A DNA stretch of 64,000 nt from the NCBI GenBank assembly GCA_023630585.1, contig CM042566.1:7908754-7972753 (forward strand), in the 5' to 3' direction. How positions within the stretch are numbered: position 1 is the first letter of the stretch; every line of letters begins with the position of its first letter. Below are positions 49,625 to 62,083 of the stretch, one piece after another. The position numbers were made by a program, and so were the translations under genes. Under the pieces are notes generated by a model, which was not told where the DNA came from, searched no databases, and saw only the letters and a list, made by a program, of their open reading frames with translations. This DNA is from Cranoglanis bouderius. Lineage: Eukaryota; Chordata; Actinopteri; Siluriformes; Cranoglanididae.

Positions 49625-49861
49625 CGAACACGAAGCATGCTGAAGCTAGAGTTTATGTTCTCTCACCTGCCCTGGTGGCCTACTGCCTATTCCCCTGCAA
49701 ACATGCAAATGCATTATGGGTGTTCTGTACCTGCTAGGACACTAATCTGTCGAGAGAGAAAGCATGTTTGCGCTTTATATACTCCACTATGGCTTTGGCA
49801 ATGACTACACAATGACCACGAGTACTATATAGTGATTAGGATGCTGGATCATTTTTCATTC

Positions 49862-50122
49862 ACTTGGTCTGGGTTGTTGTGGATCCGGAGTCTGTCCCAG
49901 GAGCTCTGAACGTGAAGCGTGGAATTCCACTTGGATGGGATGCTTGTTTATTGCAGGGCACCACACACACACACACACACACACATTCACACACTTGTTT
50001 GCACTTTTGTGGAGTCAGTTCGTGTACCTGCATGTGGGAGGAAACCGGAGAACCCACACGCAACCCACATAGGCACAAATCGGTCCAGGAACTCTGGAGC
50101 TGTGAGGTGAGGCGGCAGCATT
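49862..50122 (-). mobile_element. SINE, diverged variant
   Basis: Plus strand: GTCTGGGTTGTTGTGGATCC, GGAGTCTGTCCCAGGAGC, ATTGCAGGGCACCACACACA and GTGGGAGGAAACCGGAGAAC. The order matches the SINE family at lower identity, with an expanded CA tract in the middle. Confidence 0.6.
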
Positions 50123-50745
50123 ACCCACTTAATATACCAAAATAATAATTTGTATGGAAAGTATATATGATAATGTGTATGTGACCGTATTGAACATTAT
50201 AGAGCAAGCTTGGTTTGTGAGTTTGTGTGCGTGCGTGTGTGTGAGTGCCGTTATGTGATGTTGACTTTAGTTTTATCGATGGATCATACTACAGCATGCA
50301 GGAAATATCCTGGTAAATATGAAAATAAGTCTTTTATGAGGCTTCCAAACATTCTTCTTTGGAAGCTTCCTTTTTCAGGGTAATGTGATAATCTACAATT
50401 ATAGATTCAAGATGAATGATTTTGATGAGTCCATTTGGATTTCGAAGTCACAACATGCACATTTGTAAGAGCCACGGTCTATCTGACATGTTTCCAAACA
50501 GAATTATGGGATTGCCCTTCTCAAAATGAATGCATGCAATGCTTCTATAAACCTGTCCAAAAAAGAAAAGAACCTAACAGCTGTTTCTGTTGTAACATGT
50601 GCCGCCTTCCAAAATATTACAGGGGCACAAGCGTTACCTGGTCAGCTTACTCTAACGTCGAATGTTCAGGGTTATTTTTATATTACTGATTATTGACTCA
50701 AATGCCAGATCTGCTCATGACGTGATTTCCTGCTGTCATTTACAG

Positions 50746-50864
50746 TGCAGCGAGAGAAGTGGCCAGCTTCACTTCATTGCTCCTGAAGGAAATGACATTA
50801 CAAGGATACAATGTCGGTTTGTGAGGATTTGAATGCTGGAGTTAATCTGAATAACTGCTTCCAG
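50746..50864 (+). CDS. Candidate second exon with start codon, unidentified gene
   Basis: Acceptor tgctgtcatttacag lies before 50746. ATG at 50811 opens 18 codons, MSVCEDLNAGVNLNNCFQ, ending exactly at CAG|gtgttt (50864/50865), phase 0. With the first exon at 48990-49178 this would be a 5' leader of about 250 bases with a 1.57-kb intron. The donor is weak (gtgttt), I do not recognise the peptide, and such combinations also arise by chance. Confidence 0.22.
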
Positions 50865-51229
50865 GTGTTTGGCTCTCGTTTTTCGTTACAGTAGCTGATG
50901 TGTGAGTGTGTGAGGACTGTTTTATTTATTTATTTATTTAATTTATTTTTTTTGGAATTGTCACTTGCAAAGATTCGTCCCAGGCTACTTGTTGAATGTG
51001 TGTGCTGTCTTCGACGGCTTGGCCGGGCTTCATACCGCGATGTGTGTCGGGTCGTCCAATATTTTGGTCCGGGAGAGTTTTGGCGTCAAATTTGTATCCT
51101 GCGTTTCAATACCGTCTTTAACATATTCGGTGGCAGATTTCATGTCGGAAAGAAATAAACCAGTCCCTCTTTGTTAGAAAAGGATAATAATCATGTACTT
51201 GTTCATTTCCCTATCTGTATTAATGTACT

Positions 51230-51965
51230 TAACTAGCAAACTAGATTTCAATACGTTATTACATAAGTAATAACACACGACAGACCGTGCTGTTATATGA
51301 AAATAATGCATGCAGGGGTTGGGGTGTGTGTCTTCTACCTGCCCAGAGTGCATTATTTTTGTATAACAGAACGATCTGGAGTGTTTTATTCTGTTTATAC
51401 CACAGTGATTTGCCAATGATTACAATGTTTATTTTATTAATGTACGAAACGTTGCACATTTTGACAGTTTATAGTTTGATTTAATGTTGTGTAACATCTG
51501 AGAGACAACTTATGTTACAGCTGCGGTAAACAGGGATTCCCTCACCAGCCTCTCTCTCTCTCTCTTTCTCTCTTTCTCTCTCTCTCTCTCACTCTCAAAA
51601 CACAGTTTGTCATTTTACCAAGAAACTGGAAAGCGTGTAAACTCCTCTGTCTGGAAGACTTTCCTGTGCTGATAAACTTCGGAAAGCTCTGTGACTGTTA
51701 CAATGCGCTTACCGAGACTCCTTCCATTAAATGTTAAATAAATGTCTTCTAACGGAAAATGTCCCCACATCAATCATTATATGATTTAAACATGTCTTTT
51801 AAAGCCATTTATTATTAGTCTTGGTTTATTGTAGAAACAATGACATATTACAAAGAGCGCATTAATATAAACGTATTGTTCACGTTACAGCTGGAACTAA
51901 TTTCCGACCCATGCTGTTATATGAAAATAATTCACACCTTCTGACCAATCCAATTCAAATATTCA
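51230..51965 (-). mobile_element. GGAAGGAG MITE-like repeat, copy 3 (with nested end fragments)
   Basis: Reverse orientation: TTTATACCACAGTGATTTGCC near 51394, CTCACCAGCCTCTCTC, CGAGACTCCTTCCATTAAATG and CACCTTCTGACCAATCCAATTC. A CT run sits at the internal site. An extra partial end, GCTGTTATATGAAAATAAT, occurs both at 51290 and 51911. Confidence 0.6.
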
Positions 51966-52790
51966 ACCGCACTGTAGTATAAATTACATAAGCTACCACT
52001 TTGTAGTCTAATCAATAAAGTGTCTGGGTTACTGGAGGTTTTACTTAGGAAGTGTGTCAAAACAAAACAAAAAACAACAACCTTTCTTGCGCAAGCAGAG
52101 GAGGGTCTAGCGGATTTTTCTGTCTGGATACATTTACACTTTGACGGAAAGAACAATGAGGTTGAACAGATATGTGTCGATTTGCATGGTCCGTTTCCTT
52201 TGAACACTGAACATACAAAAGACCGTTAGGTCACACGAACTAATGGAGTATTGTAACGTCCGGGATCCCACAGGGGTATAATGGTGAGGGGAAGTGGATG
52301 AGGGCGTGTTAAAAACAGTCCTGCACTTGTATTTGCTTTTTTGTTTTCAGTTGAAGATTAGTTGACCCGTTGATCTCTACCGTGTTTCGGTCACATGCTG
52401 CTCTAATGCGTTTTAACGTCCAAATAAGGATATGAGAATGATTCATAGGCGCAATAAAGGAATAAATTTTGATGTCAGTTCCTTTGACTCATTTATTGTG
52501 TGTATAAAAAAAAAGTGTGCTTATCATTTCCGTTGGACTTCCTACATGAGAAATCAATTCTCCATTAATGCAGAGTGAAACAAAATACAGAATCACAGAA
52601 CACATGACTTCTCAAAAATGTAGGTTGGATTTCGCAACTCCCTGCTTGTCGACTCCTTAATCACACAACAGCAACCTGTATGCAAATCTGCGCTGGAGAC
52701 TCGGGCTGCACTTAAATAGCTTAGATCTGCTGCTGTTGTAAACATGTTGCATTGCTACCTCTGCTGCCACTCCTAGCACATTTATAACTT

Positions 52791-53102
52791 CCATCCATCC
52801 ATCCATCCATCCTCTGTACCGTTTATCCTACACAGGGGCACGGGGATCCTGGAGCCTATCCCAGGGAACTCGGGGCACAAGGTGGGGGACATCCTGGACG
52901 GGGTGCCAATTCACCGCAGGGTACAATCACACGCACATTAACATACTACGGACAATTTGGAAACTCCAATCGGCCTACAACACATGTCTTTGGACTGGGG
53001 GAGGAAACCGAAGTACCCGGAGGAAACCCCTGAAGCACGGGGAGAACATGCAAACTCCACGCAGGGATGCGAGGCAAACGTGCTAATCACCAGGCCATGA
53101 CC
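52791..53102 (-). mobile_element. tRNA-derived SINE, copy 6, with 14-base target duplication
   Basis: Flanked by CACATTTATAACTT (52777-52790) and CACATTTATAATTT (53103-53116), one mismatch. Minus-strand A box TGGCCTGGTGATTAGCACG. Compared with copies 3 and 4, the stretch holding the B box (about 45 bases) is deleted, so this copy should be unable to make its own pol III transcript. Confidence 0.85.
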
Positions 53103-53387
53103 CACATTTATAATTTATATAATATAATACACTCCGACTATCAAACATTCAGAAGAACACGGTTTGCTGACCATAAATAAAAAGAGCAGCACTACACACC
53201 ACACTGCTGCAGGAGTTAGATTTTTATTATTATTAATTTTGATAAATTATCATTATTTTTTGCTTAGCAACTCATTTCCTCCTTGCTACTTTCTTTTTCC
53301 ACTTATGTGATAAATACCGACAGTGTAAGAGATTTTATAGTAAAGTTGTTTTATATACACTTATATGTATGTGTCTTTGCACATCAT

Positions 53388-53398
<11 letters not shown>

Positions 53399-53432
<34 letters not shown>
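53399..53432. repeat. (GA)n microsatellite
   Basis: About 16 GA units, flanked by GTGTCTTTGCACATC and the inverted GATGTGCAAAGACAC, so the run sits at the loop of a short palindrome. Confidence 0.9.
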
Positions 53433-53434
<2 letters not shown>

Positions 53435-53579
53435 TGCAAAGACACTTGTACAAAGATTTTGTAATGTTTTTCATCATTGCTTTGTGTGTTTTTAAATTGT
53501 CAGTTGATGATATTTATTCGACCAGGCTATCACACAGCAAAACATTCAAACACCCCTACTGTTGAGTAACAGAATAAAA

Positions 53580-54100
53580 GGGCGGTCACACTAGGCTATC
53601 AGCATGCGAAAATTTCCATTGACTTCCATTCATACGGATGCGAATGCTGGAGACGGGAAACGCAAGCTTCATGTGAAGAAGTTCCGCATTTCGCTGCGTT
53701 CCAAAGTTCAGGTTTGGTAAACTCTGACCTGCAAGTGCGTATCACGTGAAGTCATGTGACCAATAGAAGATCGACACGTCACGGCGAGACCGCTTCAGAA
53801 AATCCAAGGTGAAGGAAGGACCGATTATAGCAGTGTCGCCCCATCCCGTTTTATACAACACAGCTTTAAAAGAATATAAAATCAACATCAGAAAAGAAGC
53901 TGCCTGGATTGCGGAGTCGCTGCATACAGGAACAGATGGTATGTTTTAACATTGAAACAAATATTAATAACAGTGCAAGCACGTCAGTATCCATGATGTG
54001 TGGATAAAAAAAACAAAAATATGATGTCATATCCGGTTGCCACCCATATTCGTAGCGGTCTCCGAAGAAATTTTGCATGCTGAACGTCTAGTGTATACCT
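53580..54100 (+). mobile_element. PIF/Harbinger-like element relic
   Basis: Inverted ends: GGGCGGTCACACTAGGCTAT, CAGCATGCGAAAA at the left; reversed right end GCAGGTATACACTAGACGTT, CAGCATGCAAAA. The interior holds one MADF-like coding exon (next entry) but no transposase. Class is inferred from the ends and from MADF/Myb-type proteins being the usual partner gene of Harbinger elements. Confidence 0.6.
53767..53938 (+). pseudogene. MADF-domain exon of a Harbinger-type accessory gene
   Basis: Open after a TAG at 53764 and ending at donor GATG|gtatgt: RFRKSKVKEG, AVSPHPVLYNTALKEYKIN, IRKEAAWIAESLHTGTDG. The HP.LY....K.Y......EAAW.....L pattern is the first half of a MADF domain. No ATG is left at the expected start. 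It lies inside the inverted ends of the element, so it belongs to it rather than to a host gene. Confidence 0.6.
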
Positions 54101-55119
54101 GCTTATAATTTCATGCATCTGTTGTAGCCGCGTCAATAACGGCTCGAACAACTCTATAACCATACCCCTTATTGCTTATTGATTTCTGAATGAGTCTAAT
54201 GACATTTACTGGCATCAGCATGTCGGACATTGCAGCATTCTGCTTGCTGTCATCGGATACAGTTTACAGGTTAGAGTGGAGTCTCTTAACATGTGTCAGT
54301 CAGACCTAGACAAAGATAACTCCTTCTGCACTATGATCAGATTAATAAGTTTGAAAGAACGCCCACTTTTGATGACCTCCCTTTCAACTTGTCCAAATAG
54401 GACGCAGAATGAACACGAACCCCCAGAATCACTATAGCCATAGCCAGAAACCAATTACACTATTTAGAAAACCTTTACAAAAACTTATTCGAAGTCGATT
54501 CTACATAGCAAGCAATAGAGGCACCATTTTCCATCAGGCATCTTCAGTGGCAGACTAAAGGCAGATATCTGTGGCTCTCTGTCCCTCAGTCTCCCGGCCT
54601 GTTAGACTGGAGTAAATATAGCCTGTTTGGTTTGAGCCGGAGGATAAACACAGATGTTGAATAGGCGCGTTCGCCACAGAGTGCTCAGACCAGGAGTTCC
54701 TTCCTCAGAGAGAGAGAGACTGACTAAGAGTTCTTTCCTCATAGAGAGACCCTTAGACCAGGGCTTTGAGAGATTTATTACTCTAGAAACATTTTATTGT
54801 CCTTAGTTCACTTCCTTCAGCTCGTGGTAATCCATACTGCCCGCACCATATGTGAGACGGTCTGGGAAGACCCATCAGTAGTCTTTAAAACAGCTAAAAT
54901 ACTACTAGAATTCTACGTCTAAGAAAACATAAATATATATTTACCAAAATAATGTGGAAATGTGTTCATGTAGGCTACTTTCTAACCTTGCCTTGGCATA
55001 AAGAGTTAGTTTAACAAACTCTGTAAAAACAGTCTGTCTGTTTAAAGATGTCAAAAATCCTCTGTGCTAATTGTGCTTTTCTTACGATTAGATAAAGATT
55101 TTTTTAATGCTGTAGTGAA

Positions 55120-55496
55120 TAGAGGTCAACGATTGGTCGGTTTTGCCGTTGAATTGGCACCGATAACTCCAATAATCGGCAAAAATACACACCGGTAGTT
55201 TTTCCCGGTTGCGTCCATTACAGGAGCGGCTGAGAAGGGTCCGCTGTCGTTATATCACTAACAAATTTTGTTGGGTTATTTGAAGTGTTTTTTTATTCAT
55301 TTTGGATGTCTCTATTGGTACAGTCAGTACCGTTTATTTTTTGTTCAACAAAAAATAAACAGTTTAGCAATATTTTACTTTGAGTGTTTTTTCATTCAGT
55401 ATCAATTAAAAGCTATCGTTTGATTAATCGGTTATCGGCAGGTACCGCCCAACTTAGTGGATTTTACTGATACTGATAACTGTCGGTCAACCTCTA
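55120..55496. mobile_element. hAT MITE with perfect 8-base target duplication
   Basis: The 377-bp element has ends TAGAGGTCAACGATTGGTCGG and reversed TAGAGGTTGACCGACAGTTAT. The flanks GTAGTGAA at 55112-55119 and 55497-55504 are identical. An 8-base duplication and this terminus are characteristic of hAT elements. No protein is encoded. Confidence 0.88.
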
Positions 55497-55960
55497 GTAG
55501 TGAATCTATTCAGTAAGCCAAATCTATTCAGTTTGCATCTGCAATGCTCCTGTGCCATCCCATCACCATCGTCATCATCAAAACAGAGAAGAGCGCTTAT
55601 ACAGTTTGTACAGACAACAGCCGATAAAGTTTCAAAAAGGTTTAGATGACCTAATAAAAGATGAACATTAATGACAAGGAATTTATTCAACAGAAGTGAC
55701 TGAATGAATCAACGACTATTTCAGAGATCAGTGGAGTGAAGAGAAGACGACGGGGCTCGTGTTTAAACACCTATTACTATTGTTCCTGTTGTAGACTATT
55801 GTTTAAATTCTGTTTCGGTAATGTTGTTTTTCCATAAGTAACTTGGGTTATAATTGTAGGTGCAGCCTTTCAGTGGAATCTTTAAATGCAATTTTCTTTC
55901 AGATTTTAAAATGCTACTTTACTTGTTGACAAATGATACATGAGTCGTTGTAGTTTTCAA

Positions 55961-55964
<4 letters not shown>

Positions 55965-56056
<92 letters not shown>
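55965..56056. repeat. (CT)n(AT)n compound microsatellite
   Basis: CT run to about 55998, then AT run. Confidence 0.95.
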
Positions 56057-56059
<3 letters not shown>

Positions 56060-56859
56060 TATATATAATAGAAAAGGTCATGTATAGTAGAAAATGTGCT
56101 GGTGTGAAGGGTTTCCCAGACCTCCACATGCATTTGTGCAGCCTGATTAGCCAAGCTAATTGTGCATATTTGTCATGTCTCTCAGTAGCAGCTATTCGCA
56201 GTTAGTCTGGTTAAATTTTACACGCTGTAATTGCACATTAACCAGAGCTGTATTTGCATTGTCGCATGCCCCCCTAACTGACTTTCGTACAGCATGCTAG
56301 CACCAATCACCAACGATCATATCCTGATCATCAGCTACTCGTTGGTGCCGTGTAACAGACACATTGTGCAAGTACTGCAGAAAACCCTCGTTCCTGTAGT
56401 ATCCACATGAAAGAAAGGGTTGATCAGAGTGAAAAGGAAACCGCTGTTGCACCTGTCCAAGTTCAGCTGTTCCACCTGTTTCGTCTCAGCCACCAGAACC
56501 AGTGAGACCTGTCCGACAGGAGCGCGCCGAAGGATAGCAGGTGCTTTACTCACATCGTTTTGGCCTCGTTCTCACCCCATAAAAACCGTCAGGTACAAAA
56601 CAAACAGCAGCGAACAACTCAGGGCGGTGTAATGTTAAAAGGCTGCACTTCTGACACGAGGGAAAATAATGAAACTATTTCACAGCATTTTAATTTTCCT
56701 TTCACCTTATCGGAGTTTTACGTATCTAAACTTCTTGTAAGGCAGCGAGGATTACACTTGCTTATGAGCAACAACCAATACATTTTTGAGATGTCTTCTC
56801 CTTAATCAGTGAGCTGCATTGAAAAGTAAGGAATAAATAAAGACAGGACGTGTTCATGA

Positions 56860-57430
56860 TTCGTGATTTATTCCTCTTATACCACAGCAGTTAGTTAACA
56901 CTAGTAATCTTTTAGTTATTAAAGAATAGCACATCATACTTATTATCTGTTTATAGTTACATTTAATGTCATGGAACAAAGCAAGTTAATTCCTGTAATC
57001 ACTTACATTATCACTATGAATAGTAGTTCCCTCACCAGCTTCTCTTTTTTTGCTTCTCCTCTCTTTTCTTTTCTTTCTGCAACATGACAAGCTGGGAGCG
57101 CAAAGACCGTCTGTCCTAAAGACTCCACTGCATCTGGAAACTTTACGTCAGACTGCTACAAAGCGCTGGAACTGGAGACTCCTTCCAGAAATGCTCTTCT
57201 CTTGACCATATCAATGATCACACATTTTGTTTTTTGTTTTTTTTTTTTGTTTGTTTTTTTAAGTATGCCTGTGTAAGTTGTTACTATAGAAACGATAACG
57301 TATTAAAATGATAACATATTTAATATGAACCGGGGATTTGACTTGCAGACGGAAATACTGTCAGACGTGCTGTTATAGAAAATGAATCAACACCTTCTGA
57401 CCATGCAGAATTGAAAATTCAAGCAGGTTG
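56860..57430 (-). mobile_element. GGAAGGAG MITE-like repeat, copy 4
   Basis: Reverse orientation: CTTATACCACAGCAG, CCTCACCAGCTTCTC, GGAGACTCCTTCCAGAAATG and CACCTTCTGACCATGCAG. The internal simple-repeat site holds a mixed T/C-rich run here. Confidence 0.6.
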
Positions 57431-57560
57431 ATGGGGTTTTTTTTGTAACGCATCTGTGGACTTTTTGAGCTGACCTGTATATTATGTAAAGGCAGGAAAT
57501 GATCATTGTGACGTATGTTCATTATCAGGCATGATAGCAGAAAGCGTTCTTGGGTAGCTA

Positions 57561-58010
57561 CAGTTGAGTTTACATACGCCTTGCAGAATCTGCAAAATGT
57601 TAATTAAAAATAATAATAAGAAGAAGAAGAAGAAGGATAATAAAAATAGCATATTTTGCAATTGATATTATTTTGTTTAAAGGTTTTTTTCCCCCATTTA
57701 GTAGTGCCCTTCAGAAGCTACATAAGATATTTACATGTTTCCCAGAAGACAAAATAATAACAATTTACACCGATCATCATGTTCAAAAGTTTACACCCCC
57801 CTGGCTCTTATGTATCGTGTTGCCTTCTTGAGCATCAGTGAATGTTTGCATCTTTGGTAAAAGTTGTGTTCGAGTCCCTCAGTTGTCCTCAGTGTGCAAA
57901 GATGGATCTCAACATCATATTGCCACTGTTGGAAAGGAGTCAAATATGCAGAAGATGCTGGAAAAGCAAATAATGTGCAGGACCTGCAGGATTTTTCTGC
58001 AAGGCGTGTT
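57561..58010 (+). mobile_element. Unclassified fish DNA-transposon-like repeat, partial
   Basis: Starts AGTTTACATACGCCTTGCAG, AATCTGCAAAATGTTAATTA and contains CCCTTCAGAAGCTACATAAG, GAGCATCAGTGAATGTTTGC, TCCCTCAGTTGTCCTCAGTG. I recall this order from long palindromic non-autonomous elements of fish; only about a third is here. Confidence 0.5.
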
Positions 58011-59770
58011 TAAACTAATGACCTCAGCTGTAGTTGGCTGTTTGTACGAAATATTTCTGCGTCAAAATATTTTTGTTAGCTGATTTCTATATTTCATCGT
58101 TACTAGGGGTAGTAATGGCATACCACTTCTTCTCCGTTCCATTGGCCAATCATAATGAGTTCTGAGTTTTGAGTAAAAATCCCACAAGCTGCTCATTTCA
58201 AAGTTGAACGAGCTGTTAGGAATTTTTAGAGCTCTGTGCTAGGACACTGTAAAATAAATAAAAGTCTTTTATGGCTTGGAGATGGAGAAGAAGCGTAACT
58301 GAATATGAACAGAGTAATTGATTCTCACTTAGGAAATGGCTCTCTGTTTACTCTGCTTAATGAGCTCAGATATTTTGGCCTGCACAGTAGTGGAACAAGT
58401 CCATCACTGGTCCCATGAGATTTTCTTGTTCACAACGCCGTGTTCATCAGGAATTTCCTATTGATCTGGCAGCGTGATTTAAAGGTCCTCTCTGGAGGAG
58501 CAGGGGAGGAAGCCGTGCTCTGAGGAAGCCGAGAGAGCACAGAGGAGAATCCTCAACGGCAAGCAACGCGAAACAGGAAGGAAATGATGATGAATCTACA
58601 GTGAGTCTTTCACATGAGTCATGATCCCAGCCACGCAGCCCCCGTGGTGTCAGATCAGAACGGACAAGTACACTTTATAGGCAGTGTTCAGAGGGGCGTG
58701 AAGCAGAGTCGAGTCAGAGCGGAAATGAAGATGGAGAAGATGGTCCGGGTCCCTCGTTCCCTCCCTGATGATGGAGGAGTAGCTCTGACTTTTTCAGCAC
58801 ACTATTGGAGGTGAAGCTGAGAAGGAAACAAATGCAGCGTGATGACAAGTTTGTGAATCATGTTCTCTGCGAAGAGACCAAGCACATCCTCTCACAGACA
58901 GTATGTTACGAGTTTGTCTAGGCTACGGATAGGGACGCACAATAAAGCCGGGTTAACACTGTACGGTTTTCAGCCCAGTGCCGATGCTTTTCAGCCTGAA
59001 CATTGTAGATCGTAAAAGTATTCTTTGGTCATGTTGAAATTGGCTCTGTTGGAATGATGATACGAGGCGATATGAGGTGCTCAACAGCGCCTGATTTAGT
59101 TGCGACCGAAGACATCCGAAGACAAAGTTCTGGCAGCGTGAGAAATTTTTGTTTATAATGTCAGTGTGAGCGCTGCTACAATGCTCATCTAAAAGCCACC
59201 AATAGAACGATGGCGCAGGATGACGCAAAACTCCAAATGCAAAATGAATGTTTGTTTGAGCAAGCGATCGTTTAAAATACAGACTTACTCATGTTAAATA
59301 GTATAAAAAATGCCTCTGCCTGTCTTGCTAACTGGAACACTCCAATGCGTGAGGGGACAAATCATTAGCGGTGTGTGGAATCGACTCCAAAGTTGACTCT
59401 TTGTTTTCAATGCCCCAAATCAGTGAATCGACTCATTTTGGGATTGACTTCAACGTGCACCAAAAGCAAGATGGTGACTTGACACACAAGATGTATTAAG
59501 AAAATATATAATGTATATACAAGGAAAATTAAACAATGTAGCATTTATTAACTAGTAGTAACTACTTACACAGCTAATTGATTCAATTAGCTTAGCTACT
59601 CAATGCCCAACCCTGCATAAGGCATATGCTTCATGACATTAAGTGAGAAAGCGCTCGCCTCGTAGAGTTGTCGTACAAAGTACAGACTTTTTTTTCTGCC
59701 AAAGTGACACAAAATAATATTTTCTGATAGAGCGTGAAAAGTCAATAAATCTGACCATAAATGTGTGACA
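58011..59770. other. No recognised gene
   Basis: Within the putative intron of the plus-strand gene. A purine-rich patch at 58490-58590 ends ATCTACA|gtgagt and could be an alternative exon, with no support beyond the donor. The rest shows no landmark. Confidence 0.4.
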
Positions 59771-59772
59771 TA

Positions 59773-60400
59773 CAGTCCTGTCTGAAACTATTGGAACAGC
59801 AAGGCCAATTTGTTTGTGCTATACACCAAAGACATTTGGGTTTGAGATCAAAAGATGGATATGAGACAAGAGTTTTTGTTGTTGTTTTCCTTGTGGTTTC
59901 TTTCTTTTTCAGAACATTCCAAATTGATGTATTGGCCACATGTTATGCCCAATGTTTGTGCAATGCCTCTGATTGATTTTCCCTCTTTTCTCAGCTTCAA
60001 AATGGCTTGCTTTTCTCCCGTACACAGCTCTCTGATCTCCATGTTGGCTTATCCTTTTTAACAACAAATGCAGACTTCACAGGTGAAACTGAAGCCTAAA
60101 CCCAACACAGCTATTTATTGTTGAAAGAATCAATCTTACAGGACACACCTAAGTAACAAGAAACACCTGTCAGTCACATGTTCCAGTATTTTTGCTCACC
60201 TACAAATTGGGTGGTCCGATACAAAATGTGCTATGTTCTGTGTTGTTTAACACATCTACATACATATAAATACTAGGAAGTAAAAGCTGAAACGCTAAAC
60301 TCTGTTCTCATATTCATCCTTCAATCTCAAACCCAAATGTCTTCAGTCTACAGCAAAAACCATTAAGTTAGCCTTGCCGTTCCAATAGCTTCGGGGGGAA
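59773..60400 (-). mobile_element. Tc1-like relic, third family
   Basis: TA then CAGTCCTGTCTGAAACTATT, GGAACAGCAAGGCCAA at the left; reversed right end has GCTATTGGAACGGCAAGGCTAA. The minus strand keeps the transposase N-terminus and little else, so most of the gene is deleted. Confidence 0.75.
59848..60042 (-). pseudogene. Tc1 transposase N-terminus (third family)
   Basis: From ATG 60042: MEIRELCTGEKQAILKLRKE, GKSIRGIAQTLGI, a paired-type helix-turn-helix; it then shifts frame, the other frame continuing TSIWNVLKKKETT. About 45 of the usual 340 residues remain. Confidence 0.75.
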
Positions 60401-60506
60401 AATGGACCATGGAGCAATGAAAGAAGGTGGTCTGGTCTGGTGAATCATGTTTACTTTTGCATCATTTGTACGACGGGGTGCGTGTGCGTCTATATTAGAC
60501 AAGTGG

Positions 60507-60535
60507 TTTTAATGTTATGGCTGATCGGTGTATGT
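60507..60535. mobile_element. Terminal fragment of the palindromic Tc1 family
   Basis: TTTTAATGTTATGGCTGATCGG resembles the reversed left end of the element at 27505 (CCATAACATTAAAACC). Only the end is present. Confidence 0.5.
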
Positions 60536-60539
60536 TATC

Positions 60540-62018
60540 GCGTATCTGTTATGGAATTTGTCCAAAATTTTATTGGGATCATGTTGTACGGTGTGTCAAG
60601 TAATCATCTTAAAAGACAGCTGTAATCACACAGTGTGGCTTAAGGCAATAAATAGATTTTTTTTGTTCTGTCCAATTAATTCATTTCATTACACGACATC
60701 TCTTCTGAATCACAATGAAGCGCTGTGAGCGTCCCTGCTACTGAAACGAATGAGCTAATGAATCACATGGCATGAATTTCCTGTGTTTTGTGGGTGTGTG
60801 GAACAATCTCAGATATTTCCTCTGGAATGTTTTGTGGAATGTTTTCTTTTTTTTTTTTTTTTAAATTATTATTATTAAATCACCGCCTACATTCGAGTAT
60901 TCATCATGGGAATGCAGCGTGAGCGTATACTGAGTGGTCTAGTCACTGTTAATAATCATCGTTCATTTCTAAACAATAATCTCAGTCATAATGCCACTGA
61001 GTCACATGGCTGTTATTAGGGTTGGCTGATTCATATGAGAGCTTATCTTTTGTCTTGTCCATCATTACAGAGACAGAATTCAGTGTAATCTCAAGAGGAA
61101 ACAAAAAAAGAGGCCGATTTAGGATCAATGTTGAGAATAGTTAATTCACCACAAGTGTCTGTGAATATCGCTGTCATTTCCACGACGTGATAGTCACGGA
61201 ATTGAGACGTCAAAACGGATCGTGTATAGAGCCTAAACACCAAAATGTGTAGGATTTGAAGATTTTCAAGAAGGTTTTTCTGAACGTTTATTTTTATTTG
61301 CCTTCGTAGCCTTTGGATATGTTCACGTTTGTTGTAGCTTTAGTGAACACTGTTTATTTATTTAGTTATTATTATTATTTTTATTTATTTATTTATTTAT
61401 TTATTTTTTAAGAAATCATGACGGCATCCAGCACCTGCATGTGGGAAAAGTTTTTGTTAGATCAGCTTGCTCAATTAGTGTCATAGCCTTATGAATGTTT
61501 ACTTGCAGTAAAAAAAAAAACAACAAACAAACAAAAAACTGAGAAAATGAAAAATCGGTAAAGATTAATTGCTATTTATATTTAAGAAAATAAATGGATT
61601 TCATAAAGCCCTGTGGTATGAGGCAGTAAAATAAATGTTTATTAATTAATTATTAATTACTCAGTAATTAATGATTAGTTACTGAGTTATTACACTAGGA
61701 TTACTTTCCCATTTTTTAAAATTTTGATGTGTCAGTTGTTTTGAATTTTTTATTTTTTTCATGCATTCAGTTGAGTACTTTCTGATTATCGATTTTGTCA
61801 CTTGATTTATCAATTGATTACTTAATTACAAAGCATCACAAACATGCCCGGGTTATTCCAGCACTTGTGTATTTATAGCAGTCTGAGATGAGCTGTGTTT
61901 CACTGAGAATTGATTTTAAAGAGCTTCACATTCTCCTTCATGAAAGCGTTGGCCCAAGTGCTCAGAGCATCGCTGTGGTCTTAACTGTAGCGCCTAGACT
62001 TTTTTTTCCATTCTTTGG

Positions 62019-62021
<3 letters not shown>
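60540..62021. other. AT-rich DNA, nothing recognised
   Basis: ATTT runs near 61365-61410 and TTAATTA palindromes near 61640 only. Confidence 0.5.

Positions 62022-62081
<60 letters not shown>
62022..62081. repeat. (CA)n microsatellite
   Basis: About 29 CA units. Confidence 0.96.

Positions 62082-62083
<2 letters not shown>

Noticed and set aside
58490..58592. Purine-rich patch ending in gtgagt as an alternative exon
   Set aside because: Only a donor-like site supports it; no acceptor, conserved peptide or promoter motif was found.
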